This document shows positions 35,778 through 45,410 of a stretch of 64,000 nucleotides of DNA, piece after piece. The stretch is from Phycisphaerales bacterium (GTDB lineage: Bacteria > Planctomycetota > Phycisphaerae > Phycisphaerales > UBA1924): positions 32,852 to 96,851 of the forward strand of contig JANQQR010000011.1 in assembly GCA_028289195.1 (NCBI GenBank), read 5' to 3'. Position numbers and translations under genes: made by a program. How positions within the stretch are numbered: the stretch's first letter is position 1; each line of letters begins with the position of its first letter. The notes under the pieces were generated by a model, which ran no database searches, had not been told where the DNA came from, and saw only the letters and a program-made list of their open reading frames with translations.

Positions 35778-37484
35778 TCAGAAGCAGCTCTGCAGCCAGT
35801 TGTTCAGGATGTAGGTGATGTCCGCGAAGTTCAGCTCGCCGTCGCCGTTGCCGTCGCCCGGCAGGCCGATCTCGACCGACACGAAGTCCTGCGACGCCTG
35901 CGCGATCGCGCCGTTGCAGTTGATCAGCGCCGTGTCGGTCGCCCGCAAACGCAGCGTGTAGCAGCACAGGGGCAGCCCGTCCGTGTCCCACACCGTGAGC
36001 ACACCGTCGGGGCCGACGTTGGTGTTGCCGCTGGCGATCACCGTCCACGTGTTGAACGGCCCGCCCAGCACGCTCAGCGTCCACCCCTGGAGGTTCGGAT
36101 CCATCACCGTGCCGCGGATCTCGACCGCCGTGCAGCTCACGCTCGAGCAGTTCTCGGGGCTGGTGATCTCCACGGTCGGGGGCGTGTTGTCGACGATGAT
36201 GTCGCGCTCGTCCTCGGCGAAGAACCCGCAGGTGTCCTGCGAGTACGACCGGATCCGGTACTCACCGTCCGGGATCATCTGGCCGACGGTGTCCCACGTC
36301 GCGAACACGACCGGGTTGATGCTCTGGCCGAAGTAGAACGCCTGCGACCCATCGACGTCCGTGAACGGAGTGCCCGCTGGCAGCGGCGCCCACTGGAACG
36401 TCGAGTACTGGAAGCAGTTGTCGTTGATGATCCCGCCGATGCACACGCTCCCGCCGTACACGTTGCCCGCCACCGGCGTGGTGATCGTCTGCACCTCGTA
36501 GAACTTGTCGACGTAGACGATGATCTCGTCCGTCTCGATGCACCCGTCGGCGCTCCACGCCGTCAGACGCAGGAAGTAGTACCCGCCGCTCAGGAAGGTC
36601 GTGTCGAACAGGCCCAGGTTCAGCGCCAGGCCGGAGTTGAACCCGAAATTGATCAGGTCCCACGCGCCGGGTGCGCCGATCTCCCGCGACTCGAGGTACC
36701 AGAACGCCACCGAGCCGGGCGCATCAATCGTCACGTTGCCCTCGATCTGCTCGGACTCGCAGATGCACGCAAAGTTGCCCGGGCTCGTGATCTCGACCAC
36801 GGGGCAGGGCTCGGCAGGCCGGATCTGCAGCCCACCGATGGCGGCTCCATCCACGAGCGCGCGCAGCTTGATGTTCAACAAGCCGTCCTCCCCAACGCGC
36901 ACCCGGTGCTTCGTGTGCGTGTTGCCCAGCCGGAAGTTGTTGGGGGGCATCGGCCCGCCGGCCTGCTGGCTGGGGATCGGGTCGGCCCCGTCGATCGTGA
37001 TCAGCGAGGTCAGGATCGGGTTCGCCGGGAAGATCCCGTACGTGAACACCTCGTAGAACCCCGACGGCAGGTTCTCGAAGACCATCTCGCCGTCCTGGTC
37101 GATCGCCCAGAAGTCGTCGAGCAGCGCCTCATGATCGCCCGTCGTGTTCGTGTCGTCGATGCCGCCGTGTGAAGCCGGCATGTTGAAGCGCGTCAGCACC
37201 ACCGGAGACAGGTTCCCCTGGATGTCGTTCAGCGACGCGGGGTTCTGGAAATCGAAGATCCGGTTCCAAACACCGGGCTGGTTCGCGGCCCCGCCGAAGG
37301 TCGCCGCCGGGATCCCCTGGCCGGGCCCGCCCTTGATCTCGAAGTCGATGTTGATCGCCAGTTGTTCAAGGAACGGCGTGCCCCGATCCCCGTCGCCCGC
37401 CTCCTGGGCGCGCACACCGGTGGCCAGTCCGATCGCTCCAAGCGCAGCCGCACCGACCGCGCACAAGCATCGCAGCTTGTTCAT
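35778..37484 (-). CDS. Large secreted protein with Ig-like regions and dockerin-like tail
   Basis: A 568-residue protein starting at the ATG with AAGGGAG upstream and a signal peptide (MNKLRCLCAVGAAALGAIGLATG). The N-terminal half contains a beta-rich domain (FDFEIKGG-like opening, FENLPSGFYEVFTYG). It is followed by two cadherin/Ig-like 'VEITSPGN' and 'VEITSPEN' modules with several cysteines. The last 27 residues, GDGNGDGELNFADITYILNN and then WLQSCF, form one EF-hand-like dockerin repeat. Ligands and function unknown. A good promoter lies at 37554-37582. Confidence 0.8.
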   Translation of the reverse strand: MNKLRCLCAVGAAALGAIGLATGVRAQEAGDGDRGTPFLEQLAINIDFEIKGGPGQGIPAATFGGAANQPGVWNRIFDFQNPASLNDIQGNLSPVVLTRFNMPASHGGIDDTNTTGDHEALLDDFWAIDQDGEMVFENLPSGFYEVFTYGIFPANPILTSLITIDGADPIPSQQAGGPMPPNNFRLGNTHTKHRVRVGEDGLLNIKLRALVDGAAIGGLQIRPAEPCPVVEITSPGNFACICESEQIEGNVTIDAPGSVAFWYLESREIGAPGAWDLINFGFNSGLALNLGLFDTTFLSGGYYFLRLTAWSADGCIETDEIIVYVDKFYEVQTITTPVAGNVYGGSVCIGGIINDNCFQYSTFQWAPLPAGTPFTDVDGSQAFYFGQSINPVVFATWDTVGQMIPDGEYRIRSYSQDTCGFFAEDERDIIVDNTPPTVEITSPENCSSVSCTAVEIRGTVMDPNLQGWTLSVLGGPFNTWTVIASGNTNVGPDGVLTVWDTDGLPLCCYTLRLRATDTALINCNGAIAQASQDFVSVEIGLPGDGNGDGELNFADITYILNNWLQSCF

Positions 37485-37553
37485 CTTTCTCCCTTTCAGA
37501 TGTAGGGGCCTCCCCTCAGAGACCGCTAGCAAAGCTCTCGGACTGCCAACTTC

Positions 37554-37582
37554 ATTATGCCCCAGAGCCCCAAAACGGGCAA
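37554..37582 (-). promoter_or_regulatory. Sigma-70-like promoter for the secreted protein gene
   Basis: On the minus strand TTGCCC, a 17-base spacer, then CATAAT, about 70 bases upstream of the ATG at 37484. The -10 box matches consensus at five of six positions and the -35 at four. Confidence 0.55.
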
Positions 37583-37689
37583 ACTTTCCTTACCCATTCA
37601 GCCCGAATTAACACTGTTGCGACGAGCGTCCGCGCAGCACCTGCGCGTGCTTTGAGTGGGTCACCAACCATTCGGTCTACACCTGGCCG

Positions 37690-37884
37690 ATGGTCAATGA
37701 CCTCCCCGCCGAGGCCGACCAAGACTCGGTGCACCGAATCCGGCGCCGAGCGAGCAAACTCGCGGGCCGGGACGCTCAGCCCATGACGACGCCAGAGATC
37801 CAGGCGCTCACGCACAGCGTCTCACCCGCCGCCGATAGCAGCGAGATCCGCTCCGGCTACAAGAACTTCGACCTCGAGGACTGA
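37690..37884 (+). CDS. Possible small hypothetical protein
   Basis: A 64-residue hydrophilic frame beginning MVNDLPAEADQDSVHRIRRR and ending GYKNFDLED. It is the only plus-strand frame in a 416-base gap (37485-37900), which otherwise holds the minus-strand promoter. The ribosome site is poor and no homologue is recognised, so it may be spurious. Confidence 0.3.
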   Translation: MVNDLPAEADQDSVHRIRRRASKLAGRDAQPMTTPEIQALTHSVSPAADSSEIRSGYKNFDLED

Positions 37885-37900
37885 TGCTCCGCGGAGCCCC

Positions 37901-39937
37901 TCAGTCCTTCATCAACCGAGCCTCAAACCACTCCAGGTTGTGCTCCATCGCATGAAGCTGCAGCTTCGGCTCACGGATGCCGTGCGGCTGGCGCGGATAC
38001 ACAACCATCTCCACCGGCACGCCGCGGCGCTGCAGCGCGTTGTAGAACTCGTACCCCTGGCTCACCGGCACGCGCAGGTCGTTCTCGCCGTGCTGGATGA
38101 GGCTCGGGGTCGTCGCGTTCTGCACGTGCGCCATCGCCGAGTGCTTGAGGTATCCCTCCATGTTCTCCCAGCTCTCGCCCTCGAAGTAGTCGGGGATGAA
38201 GCTCGGGATGTCGGCGGTGCCCGTGAAGCTCAGCAGGTTCGTCACCGCCGCGCCGATCGACGCCGCCTTGAACCGGTCGGTCTGCGTCACGACCCAGCTG
38301 GTCATGTAGCCGCCGTAGCTCCAGCCCATGATGCCCAGCGAGTCGGGATCGGCGATGCCGCGATCGATGACCTCGTCGATGCCGGTCATGATGTCCTGGT
38401 AGTCCATCCCGCCCCAGTCGTGGTAGTTGGCGTAGCGGAAGTCGGCACCGTAGCCGCTGCTGCCGCGCGGGTTCACGCGCAGCACCGCCATGCCCTTCTC
38501 TGCAAACGACGCGATCGGGTACGCGCCCCGCGTCCCGATGAAGCGCTGCGTGAACACGCCCGCCGGCCCGCCGTGCACCACGACCACCATCGGGATGCGC
38601 TCGCCCTGCACGTAGTCCGGGGGAAGCGTCAGCATCCCCTCGACCTCGAGCCCGTCGGTGCTCTCCCACGTGAACGTCTCGGTGCGCCCGATGGGCACGT
38701 CCGGCAGATCCTGCACCGAGCTGATCCTCCGCGCTCGGAACCCGTCGACCGCGCTGGCGTAGGCCTCCTCGGGCACATCGGCCCGCTGGACCGTGAACCC
38801 GAAGTGCGTCGAGACGTCGTTCATGCTCACGCCGCCGACATGCATCCCCTCGGGCGAGACCGTCTCGATCGAGCCGTCCGTGCCGAGCGCGTAGATGCGC
38901 CCCTCCGTGCGATGCGTCTCGCTGATGAACAGGCGATCGCCGCTGGCGCTCCAGCCCACGATCCCCGGGCGCTCATCCGGCGTCACCGCCAGCGCACGCG
39001 GCGTGCCGCCCTGCGAGGGCACCACGTGCACCGTCGCGCGGAACGCCCACGTCGGTGGGTCGTCGCTCACGCCCAGCGCGATCCACGAGCCATCGGGCGA
39101 GTACCTCGGGTTGCCCTCCGACGCGTTCGTCGCCGCCAGCGTGCGCACCGATCCGGTCTCGACGTCCACGAGCGACACGTCCGACTTCACCCAGTCGTCC
39201 ACCTTGGCGGTGGGGGAGTGCCCGAAGGCGATCGTCGTGCCGTCGGGCGACCAGTCGAACCCGCCGCCCCCGAAGCGCCCGCCCACGCTCATCTCGCCGT
39301 CGGTCAGCAGGCGCGGCTCGGCGTCCTCATCATCGACATCGAGCACGTAGAGCCGGTTCATCTTGAGGTTCTTGTCAACGAGCTTCGGGTCGTTCTTCTG
39401 CTTCTTGTCCGCCTTCTCGTCCTCGGTCTCAGCGTCCATCATCGTGAACGCGATGCGCGACCCGTCCGGCGACCACTGGATCGATGATGCGCCCGACTCC
39501 AGATCGGTCAGCTGCTCCGCCTCGCCCCCGGCGACGCGGATGCGCCAGATGTTGCTCTTCTCGCCCCCGCGAGACGTGGTGAACGCGATCCACTCCCCGT
39601 CGGGCGACCACGCCGCGCCGCTGCAAGACTTGTCGCCCCGCGTGAGCTGGAACTGCCCCGACCCGTCAGCGTTGGCGATCCACAGGTGCGAGCGCCACTC
39701 GCTCGTCTCTTCTTCCATGATCGCCTCGGACACCTGGAACACCACCCGCCGCCCATCCGGGCTCACCAGCACGTTCGAGACGTCCTTGACGTCGAGCGCA
39801 AGCTCCGGAGTCCACCCGGTCGGCGGAGCCTTCTCGTCTGCGCCCTCGTCCTGCGCCAGCGAGGTCACAGCGGTCCCGGCCAGGAGGGCGACACCAGCGC
39901 CCACACCCGCGATCGTTCGAACGGTCTTCAGCAGCAT
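37901..39937 (-). CDS. Secreted S9-family prolyl oligopeptidase-type peptidase
   Basis: A 678-residue protein with signal peptide and AAAGGGAG ribosome site. The N-terminal beta-propeller shows repeated WSPDG units (SGAAWSPDGEWIAFTTS, FDWSPDGTTIAFG). The C-terminal alpha/beta hydrolase has nucleophile serine in GWSYGGYMTSW, aspartate in GENDLRVPVSQG and histidine in PRQPHGIREP. This matches acylaminoacyl/dipeptidyl-peptidase-like S9 enzymes that cleave short peptides. Export suggests periplasmic peptide scavenging. Confidence 0.94.
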   Translation of the reverse strand: MLLKTVRTIAGVGAGVALLAGTAVTSLAQDEGADEKAPPTGWTPELALDVKDVSNVLVSPDGRRVVFQVSEAIMEEETSEWRSHLWIANADGSGQFQLTRGDKSCSGAAWSPDGEWIAFTTSRGGEKSNIWRIRVAGGEAEQLTDLESGASSIQWSPDGSRIAFTMMDAETEDEKADKKQKNDPKLVDKNLKMNRLYVLDVDDEDAEPRLLTDGEMSVGGRFGGGGFDWSPDGTTIAFGHSPTAKVDDWVKSDVSLVDVETGSVRTLAATNASEGNPRYSPDGSWIALGVSDDPPTWAFRATVHVVPSQGGTPRALAVTPDERPGIVGWSASGDRLFISETHRTEGRIYALGTDGSIETVSPEGMHVGGVSMNDVSTHFGFTVQRADVPEEAYASAVDGFRARRISSVQDLPDVPIGRTETFTWESTDGLEVEGMLTLPPDYVQGERIPMVVVVHGGPAGVFTQRFIGTRGAYPIASFAEKGMAVLRVNPRGSSGYGADFRYANYHDWGGMDYQDIMTGIDEVIDRGIADPDSLGIMGWSYGGYMTSWVVTQTDRFKAASIGAAVTNLLSFTGTADIPSFIPDYFEGESWENMEGYLKHSAMAHVQNATTPSLIQHGENDLRVPVSQGYEFYNALQRRGVPVEMVVYPRQPHGIREPKLQLHAMEHNLEWFEARLMKD

Positions 39938-40064
39938 GTCGAGGCTCCCTTTCCGAGCTATCCCCGGGAAGAGGATACCGCGCGGGCGGCGATCGCCTCG
40001 TGAAAGCCCCCGCGACCAACCAACCCGGGGCCCACCATCCGGCCCCGGGCGCCTTCGCAGTCTC

Positions 40065-42683
40065 CTACGGGCAGGTGTTCAGGAACGCGCTCAGCGTCGC
40101 CGTCACGTCCCCGAAGTTCACCACACCGTCGCCGTTGGAATCGCCCGGGCCCGTGCCCGGTGTGTAGTCGTTGAGGAAGTTGCTCAGGATCACGGTGATG
40201 TCGTTGAAGTTCACGATGTTGTTGCCATCGGCATCGCCGAAGCAGAACGGCGGCGGGCAGGCGCCCGCGACGAACCGGTTCTGCAGGATCGGGTCGCCCG
40301 TGTTGATCAGGCACTGACCCGGCCCGCCGTTGAAGTCGTTGATCCGCACGTCGATGAGCAGGTCGTTGTTCACGTCCTCGAAGAAGATCGATGATGGCTC
40401 GAGCGCCGGATCCAGCACGATGATCTGCTCGACGTCCGAGACCGGCTGATCAGTGCCGGTCACGAAGTACGCCTCGAACCCCGGCCCGGCGTCCGGGCGG
40501 AGGATCAGCACCGTCTCGTTCGCGCCCGGCGAGTCGTCGAGATCGACGAACACGTCCCACACCGTCTGGTACCCGATGTCCACCTGGATCGGCTGGCTGC
40601 TGACCAGGTCGAGCTGCACCATCTCGATGTCGACCTCGGCGCTGATGAGGCTGCGCCCGTCCAGGTCACTCCACGGCAGCAGCATCCCGCCGTAGTCGAA
40701 CCCCGCGTCGAGGTTCGCCGGGCCGCCGCTCGTCAGCGCGAATTCAGCCAGGTGCGCGAAGTGGCCGGCAATGTCGCCCTGGTAGAAGTGCAGCCTCGGC
40801 GGGTTTTCACTGAGGGTGACGACATCGAGATTGCCGTCGCCGTCCTCGTCGTTGGTTGTTTGCCCGATGGGATCGCCGATCCGAGGCACCGAGTAGACGA
40901 TGCTCTGGAAGATGATGTTCGCTTCGATCAGGAGCAGATCGTTGGCCTCGAGCGGGTTGAGCAGCGGGACGAACGCCTCCCCATCAGGGCCCGCGATCCC
41001 GAAGCCGATCGGTGCGAACGCACCGCGCCCGAGCGAGATCGCGTCGACTTGAGACCCCGGGGCCGACGACACGTCCAGATCCGGCAGCCCGACGCTCGCC
41101 AGGTGCACGCCCGGTTCGACGATCGGGACCACCGCCTGCGCCGGTGCGGTCGGGCCCGCGACCAACGGCAGCCCGCCCGGCGAATCGATGTCGATGAAGA
41201 TCACCTGCCCGTCGCCGTACAGCCCCGTCTCCTGCCCGAAGATGAAACGCTCGATCGGGATCAGGTCATCGACCGTGAACTGCCTCTGGAGGAACGGGAA
41301 CCCGCCACCAAGAGTCGCGCCCGGATCAACGAACAGCGGCTGGGGCGGCACGCCGTTCGGCAGCCCGGTCACATCCAGCTCGATCATCACGACCGCGCCC
41401 TGGTTCTTGTCGTGGAACAGCAGCCCGTCGCCGGTGCCCCCGCTGTGAAACGTCTCGGGCACGCCCTCGAGCAGCACCTCCGAGTAGAGATCAACCCCAC
41501 CCGGAGTCGCGGGGCCGAGCACCACGACGTCCAGCGCCCCGGGTTCGGGCACGCCATCGTCGTCGAGGTCCTGGTAGAACTCGATGAACCGGTTGCCGGC
41601 GAAGTTGTTGCTCAGCTGCGCCAGCGTCACGAATCCGTCCGCGGACAGATACGACCGCGCCGAGACCAACTCGTGGCCCGCGGGCACCTGGAAGAATCGC
41701 GTGAGCGTCTGATCGCCGCGGCTCATGCTCGTCCCGGCCCGCGCGGTCTCGTCTTCCACGTGCGTCGTTCGGTTCTCCGACGCGTCCGATCCCGCGTAGT
41801 ACCAGATCGCCCAATTCCGGAACGTGGTCGCCGAGATGTCGCCCTCGAACCGCTCCTTGCGACCCTTGTAGCCCGTGCCATCGGTCGCCGTCGGGGCGCT
41901 CTTCACCTTCCCGAGCCGGTCGCAGACCTTCTTGAACACCTTGCCGATGTCCGCCGCGCTCGCCACCCCGTTGTCGTCGAAGCACTTTTTCAGCCCGTCC
42001 ACCTTCTGATCATCGCCGTCGATCGCCGCGACGGTCCCGTTGGGCATGCCGGCGTTGTCGTCGTCCTCGATCGCCTTCTTGATCGCCTCGAGGAACTTGA
42101 TGCTCGCGCAGTCCGAGTCCTTCTCGGCGTCGCACTTCTTCTTGTTCGTGTTGCCGAGCCACTTGTGGTAGACGTGCGTCATCTCGTTGGCGATGCTCGC
42201 GCCCAGCAGCAGCTTCGTCGAGAGCTTGTCCACGCCCGACGCCGTCCCGCTGCACAGCGTCTCGACCGTGCTCTTGCGCAGGATGATGATGTCGTTGTCG
42301 ACCCCGTTCTTCACGTCAACCGTCGCGCGGCTGCGGATCGCTTTCTTCTTAAACCGGTTGTTGTCGACCATGTCCTTGAGCTGCTCGAGCGCATCGGCGA
42401 TCGTCGGATCGTCGTCCTTCACGCCGTCGTCGTCCTTGGCGATCTGCTCGTACTCCATCTGATCGCCCGCGCCGGCGAACACGTCCTTCAGCTTCATGTC
42501 CTTGCAGTCTTTCCACGCCTTTTCCATCAGCGTGATGATCCGCTTGATCTTCGTCTTCTCGCCATCGGACAGGTTCTCCGGGGCCGCAGCCATCGCAGCG
42601 CCCGGAGCGCTCATCAGCAGCGCCCCGATGACACCCGCCGCCGCGAGACGCGACCACGCACGATTCCTCCGAGACAGATGCAT
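40065..42683 (-). CDS. Large secreted multidomain protein with degenerate metallopeptidase motif and two dockerin-like repeats
   Basis: An 872-residue protein; the ATG at 42683 has GGAGG six bases upstream and a signal peptide follows (MHLSRRNRAWSRL..., MAAAP). Residues about 30-250 form a Lys/Asp-rich helical domain containing ASIANEMTHVYHKW. This is laid out like the HExxH site of lysine-specific metalloendopeptidases, but with Asn replacing the first His. Beta-rich domains with calcium-like DLDDDGVPEPG and DEDGDGNLDVV motifs follow. The end carries two dockerin-like repeats (GDADGNNIVNFNDIT and GDSNGDGVVNFGDVT) and finishes NTCP. Function unknown. Confidence 0.78.
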   Translation of the reverse strand: MHLSRRNRAWSRLAAAGVIGALLMSAPGAAMAAAPENLSDGEKTKIKRIITLMEKAWKDCKDMKLKDVFAGAGDQMEYEQIAKDDDGVKDDDPTIADALEQLKDMVDNNRFKKKAIRSRATVDVKNGVDNDIIILRKSTVETLCSGTASGVDKLSTKLLLGASIANEMTHVYHKWLGNTNKKKCDAEKDSDCASIKFLEAIKKAIEDDDNAGMPNGTVAAIDGDDQKVDGLKKCFDDNGVASAADIGKVFKKVCDRLGKVKSAPTATDGTGYKGRKERFEGDISATTFRNWAIWYYAGSDASENRTTHVEDETARAGTSMSRGDQTLTRFFQVPAGHELVSARSYLSADGFVTLAQLSNNFAGNRFIEFYQDLDDDGVPEPGALDVVVLGPATPGGVDLYSEVLLEGVPETFHSGGTGDGLLFHDKNQGAVVMIELDVTGLPNGVPPQPLFVDPGATLGGGFPFLQRQFTVDDLIPIERFIFGQETGLYGDGQVIFIDIDSPGGLPLVAGPTAPAQAVVPIVEPGVHLASVGLPDLDVSSAPGSQVDAISLGRGAFAPIGFGIAGPDGEAFVPLLNPLEANDLLLIEANIIFQSIVYSVPRIGDPIGQTTNDEDGDGNLDVVTLSENPPRLHFYQGDIAGHFAHLAEFALTSGGPANLDAGFDYGGMLLPWSDLDGRSLISAEVDIEMVQLDLVSSQPIQVDIGYQTVWDVFVDLDDSPGANETVLILRPDAGPGFEAYFVTGTDQPVSDVEQIIVLDPALEPSSIFFEDVNNDLLIDVRINDFNGGPGQCLINTGDPILQNRFVAGACPPPFCFGDADGNNIVNFNDITVILSNFLNDYTPGTGPGDSNGDGVVNFGDVTATLSAFLNTCP

Positions 42684-42847
42684 GCCGAACCTCCGCCATC
42701 CCCGGTGGATCCGGCGCACCCGGGCCGGCATGACCTCCCATGCCGATCCACGCTCCGCGCGCGCCAACCGCGCCCCCGGCACCCCAAGAGTGCCATCAGA
42801 ATCAGCGATCGCAACATTTCTCGGACGATTCCGCGCTCGCGGGCCCG

Positions 42848-44275
42848 CTACGGGCACGCCCCCAGCCACCGGCCCAGCACCCGCGTCACATCCCCGAACC
42901 CCACCACCCCGTCCCGGTCCGCGTCCCCCGGCCCGGTCACCTCATACACCACAAGCCAGTTCGCCAGCACCTCGGTGATGTCCCCGAACCCGATCTGCCC
43001 GTCGCCGTCGGCGTCGCCCTCGCACGTCGGAGCCACCTCGTACACCTTTCCGTCGGCACGCCCGATGAGCGCCGCGCCGTCCGCCCGCGTTCCCCACGTG
43101 ATCTCGCGGAACGGCGTCAACGCAGACCCGAAGGGATCGACGCCAACGATCTCCAGCGCGCCGCTCTGCTGGTCCATCGCAAGGATCTCGCCGGCCACGT
43201 AATCGAGCCCGAGCACCTTGCCCTCGAGCGCCGGCAGGCCCGCCCCCGCGACAGGCCCCAGGATGATCGAGCCCCACGCCTTGGTCGTCCCGTTGTGGTC
43301 GTACTGCGCCAGCGGGGCCGTCAGGCTCGGATCCGGCATCGGCGCGACGCTCGCGTTCCCCGTCACCGGATCCCACAAAAAATCCCCCTCGCGCAGCGGC
43401 CAGCCGTAATCAGCGCCCTGCTCGATGCGCACGATCCACTCGATCGTGAAGTCGCCGTTCACGCCGGTGTAGATGTCGCCGGTCACCCCGTCCTTGCTCA
43501 GGCGCCAGGGGTTGCGCAGGCCCCAGGCGTACAACTCCGGCGCGCCGCCGCCCATCGCGAACGGGTTCCCCGTTGGTATCCCGTAGCGCCCGTTGAACGA
43601 CAGATCATCCACGTCGATGCGCACGATCCCGCCCATCGGGTTGCTCAGATCCCGCGCGTTGTCCTGGTACTGCGCCGGAACACCCGTGCGCGTATCGCCG
43701 CCGTCGCCGATCGCCACGTACAAGAGCCCGTCGTTGCCGAACAGCAGATCGTTCATGTTGTGGAATCGCTGCGACTGCCCGATGCGCATCAACTCCCGCC
43801 GCGTCAGCGCATCCACGCTCGCGGCTCCCGCCGGCACCGCCGTGTACTCCACAAGCACGCTGTCGAACGCCGAGAGCTCCGGATCCTGGGGCGGCACGTA
43901 GTCCGGCGTCCCGGTGTTCGGCACCGCCTCGCCGGTGATCACGTAGAACCGCCCGTTGGTCGCGAAATCCGGGTGGAACGCCAGCCCCGTCATCGCCCGG
44001 TCCGGCGGCGACGCCGGATCATCCAGGAACGGCGCCGCCAGCACGCTCCCGCCCTGCAGCACCCGGATCACGCCCTGGGGCGACACGAGCATCGTCCGCC
44101 CGCTCCCGTCGGCCGGGCTGGCGATATCCGTCACGCGCGACGGGCTGACATCGGCCACCTCGCGCAGTGTGACGATCGACGGCCCCGCGGGGATATCCGG
44201 CAGCAGGTCATTGCCGGTGCCGACGCCGAGCGCCGCGCCCGCCGCCATCACGCACCCGATGATCGAGGTCGCCAT
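42848..44275 (-). CDS. PQQ-type sugar (glucose/sorbosone) dehydrogenase with dockerin-like tail
   Basis: A 475-residue beta-propeller of the soluble glucose/sorbosone dehydrogenase family. Motifs are GLAFHPDFATNGRFYV, HNMNDLLFGNDGLLYVAIGDGG, YAWGLRNPWRLS and GADYGWPLREG. A signal-like segment starts the protein. The C-terminus holds two dockerin-like calcium repeats (CEGDADGDGQIGFGDITEVL and GDADRDGVVGFGDVTRVL) and ends GACP. Such enzymes oxidise sugars with PQQ; no PQQ biosynthesis gene lies in the window. It starts six bases after the ArsC-like gene's stop. Confidence 0.87.
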   Translation of the reverse strand: MATSIIGCVMAAGAALGVGTGNDLLPDIPAGPSIVTLREVADVSPSRVTDIASPADGSGRTMLVSPQGVIRVLQGGSVLAAPFLDDPASPPDRAMTGLAFHPDFATNGRFYVITGEAVPNTGTPDYVPPQDPELSAFDSVLVEYTAVPAGAASVDALTRRELMRIGQSQRFHNMNDLLFGNDGLLYVAIGDGGDTRTGVPAQYQDNARDLSNPMGGIVRIDVDDLSFNGRYGIPTGNPFAMGGGAPELYAWGLRNPWRLSKDGVTGDIYTGVNGDFTIEWIVRIEQGADYGWPLREGDFLWDPVTGNASVAPMPDPSLTAPLAQYDHNGTTKAWGSIILGPVAGAGLPALEGKVLGLDYVAGEILAMDQQSGALEIVGVDPFGSALTPFREITWGTRADGAALIGRADGKVYEVAPTCEGDADGDGQIGFGDITEVLANWLVVYEVTGPGDADRDGVVGFGDVTRVLGRWLGACP

Positions 44276-44281
44276 CCGCGT

Positions 44282-44707
44282 TCACCCTCCCAGGTTGCCC
44301 GGCATGGATTCGACGAACGCGCGTATCTCGTCGCGCACGCGCCGGTAGTGGCCGAGCGCCTCGTCCTCCGATCGCGCCGCAGCCGCCAGCCGGGGCGGAT
44401 CGTCGAACCCGTGGTGCACGACCCGAGTGCCCCCCGGGAACACAGGGCACTCCTCGTGCGCACCGGCGCACACCGTCACGACAACATCCAGCGCCTCGCC
44501 GGCAAACCCGTCGACATGATCCGAGGTCTGGCCGGAAATGTCGACACCGGCCTCACGCATCACCGCCACGGCCAGAGGGTCCAGCCCCTTGGGCGCCGTG
44601 CCCGCGCTCACCCCCCGGATCTCGTCTCCCCTGAGGTGGTTCGCCCACCCCTCGGCCATCGCGCTGCGGCAACTGTTGCCCGTGCACAGGAAAAGCACGC
44701 GCAGCAT
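44282..44707 (-). CDS. ArsC-like arsenate reductase / low-molecular-weight protein tyrosine phosphatase
   Basis: A 141-residue protein with the LMW-PTP P-loop near its start (LFLCTGNSCRSAMAEG; C-x5-R-S). Family features GISGQTSDHVD-like and VVTVCAGAHEECPVFPG, containing two further cysteines, follow as in thioredoxin-coupled ArsC. No other ars genes are nearby, so a phosphatase role is possible. ATG 44707 gives the standard family start; a GTG at 44734 with GAGGTG upstream would overlap the DUF427 stop. Confidence 0.85.
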   Translation of the reverse strand: MLRVLFLCTGNSCRSAMAEGWANHLRGDEIRGVSAGTAPKGLDPLAVAVMREAGVDISGQTSDHVDGFAGEALDVVVTVCAGAHEECPVFPGGTRVVHHGFDDPPRLAAAARSEDEALGHYRRVRDEIRAFVESMPGNLGG

Positions 44708-44726
44708 CCCGCCCGGACCCGCGCCG

Positions 44727-45014
44727 CTATCCACCGGTCACCTCGACGCCGTTCCAGAACGCGAAACGGCCCTCGATGTTCTTCGCTTCGGGCTTCGTGC
44801 TCGGGTAGACCCACGCCGCAGCCTCGGCGACCTTGCCGTCGACAACCACGTCCCGGTAGCTCGCCGTGCCCTTCCACGGGCACACGCTGGACTTGGCACT
44901 CTCGCGGAAGAACTCGCTCTTCAGCGACGACTCCGGAAAGTAATGGTTCCCGTCCACGACGACCGTGTCATCGCTCTCGGCCACGACCTGCCCGTTGAAT
45001 TCTGCTCTCGGCAT
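44727..45014 (-). CDS. DUF427-family protein
   Basis: A 95-residue, single-domain protein. DTVVVDGNHYFPESSLKSEFF, SSVCPWKGTASYRDVVVDG and AAWVYPSTKPEAKNIEGRFAFWNGVEV are the DUF427 consensus. Function is not established. The ATG at 45014 has GAGGGAG upstream. It sits between the STAS genes and the ArsC-like gene in one minus-strand run with gaps of only about 17-20 bases. Confidence 0.93.
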   Translation of the reverse strand: MPRAEFNGQVVAESDDTVVVDGNHYFPESSLKSEFFRESAKSSVCPWKGTASYRDVVVDGKVAEAAAWVYPSTKPEAKNIEGRFAFWNGVEVTGG

Positions 45015-45031
45015 CGCTCTCCCTCTCTCGC

Positions 45032-45376
45032 TCAATCCCTCGGAAACGCACTCGCCGCCTCGGCGATGTCCTGGTGCACAGGGAACACGTTGTCAAGCGT
45101 AGTCATCCTCAGCACGTCGCGGACCGAGTCGCTCGCACGCGCCAGGCGGGTCTCGCCGTTGTACTCATCCAGCTGCGTGTTCCACGTCAGCAGCACGCCC
45201 AGCCCGGCGCTCGAGAGCAGCGTGAGCTCTGCGCAGTCGACGATCAGCCACCGCGCCCCGCCCTCGAGCAGATCAAGGAACGTGTCGGTGAACCCGGCGG
45301 GCACCTCGTGGTTGATGCTCTCGTCGGCCTCGACCACGACGACGTCCGACCTCTTGGGATGCAGCGCTATCCGCAT
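45032..45376 (-). CDS. STAS-domain protein (anti-anti-sigma factor type), copy 1
   Basis: A 114-residue STAS domain: DVVVVEADESINHEVP, ARWLIVDCAELTLLSSAGLGVLLTW and TTLDNVFPVHQDIAEAASAF. LLSSAGLG contains the serine that kinases phosphorylate in SpoIIAA-like proteins. It is last of three tandem STAS genes. Related SpoIIE phosphatase is at 9.1 kb; the HATPase kinase partner is not in the window. Confidence 0.9.
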   Translation of the reverse strand: MRIALHPKRSDVVVVEADESINHEVPAGFTDTFLDLLEGGARWLIVDCAELTLLSSAGLGVLLTWNTQLDEYNGETRLARASDSVRDVLRMTTLDNVFPVHQDIAEAASAFPRD

Positions 45377-45410
45377 CGACGCACCGTCCTTCCGGCTCGG
45401 CCCGAACCGT

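Noticed and set aside
40065..44275. Cellulosome interpretation of the dockerin-like ends
   Set aside because: No cohesin, cellulase or scaffoldin is present. In this lineage the tail appears on diverse secreted proteins, so a sorting or anchoring role fits better.
44282..44707. An arsenic-resistance operon
   Set aside because: Only one ArsC/LMW-PTP-like gene is present, between DUF427 and sugar dehydrogenase genes. There is no arsR, arsB or acr3.
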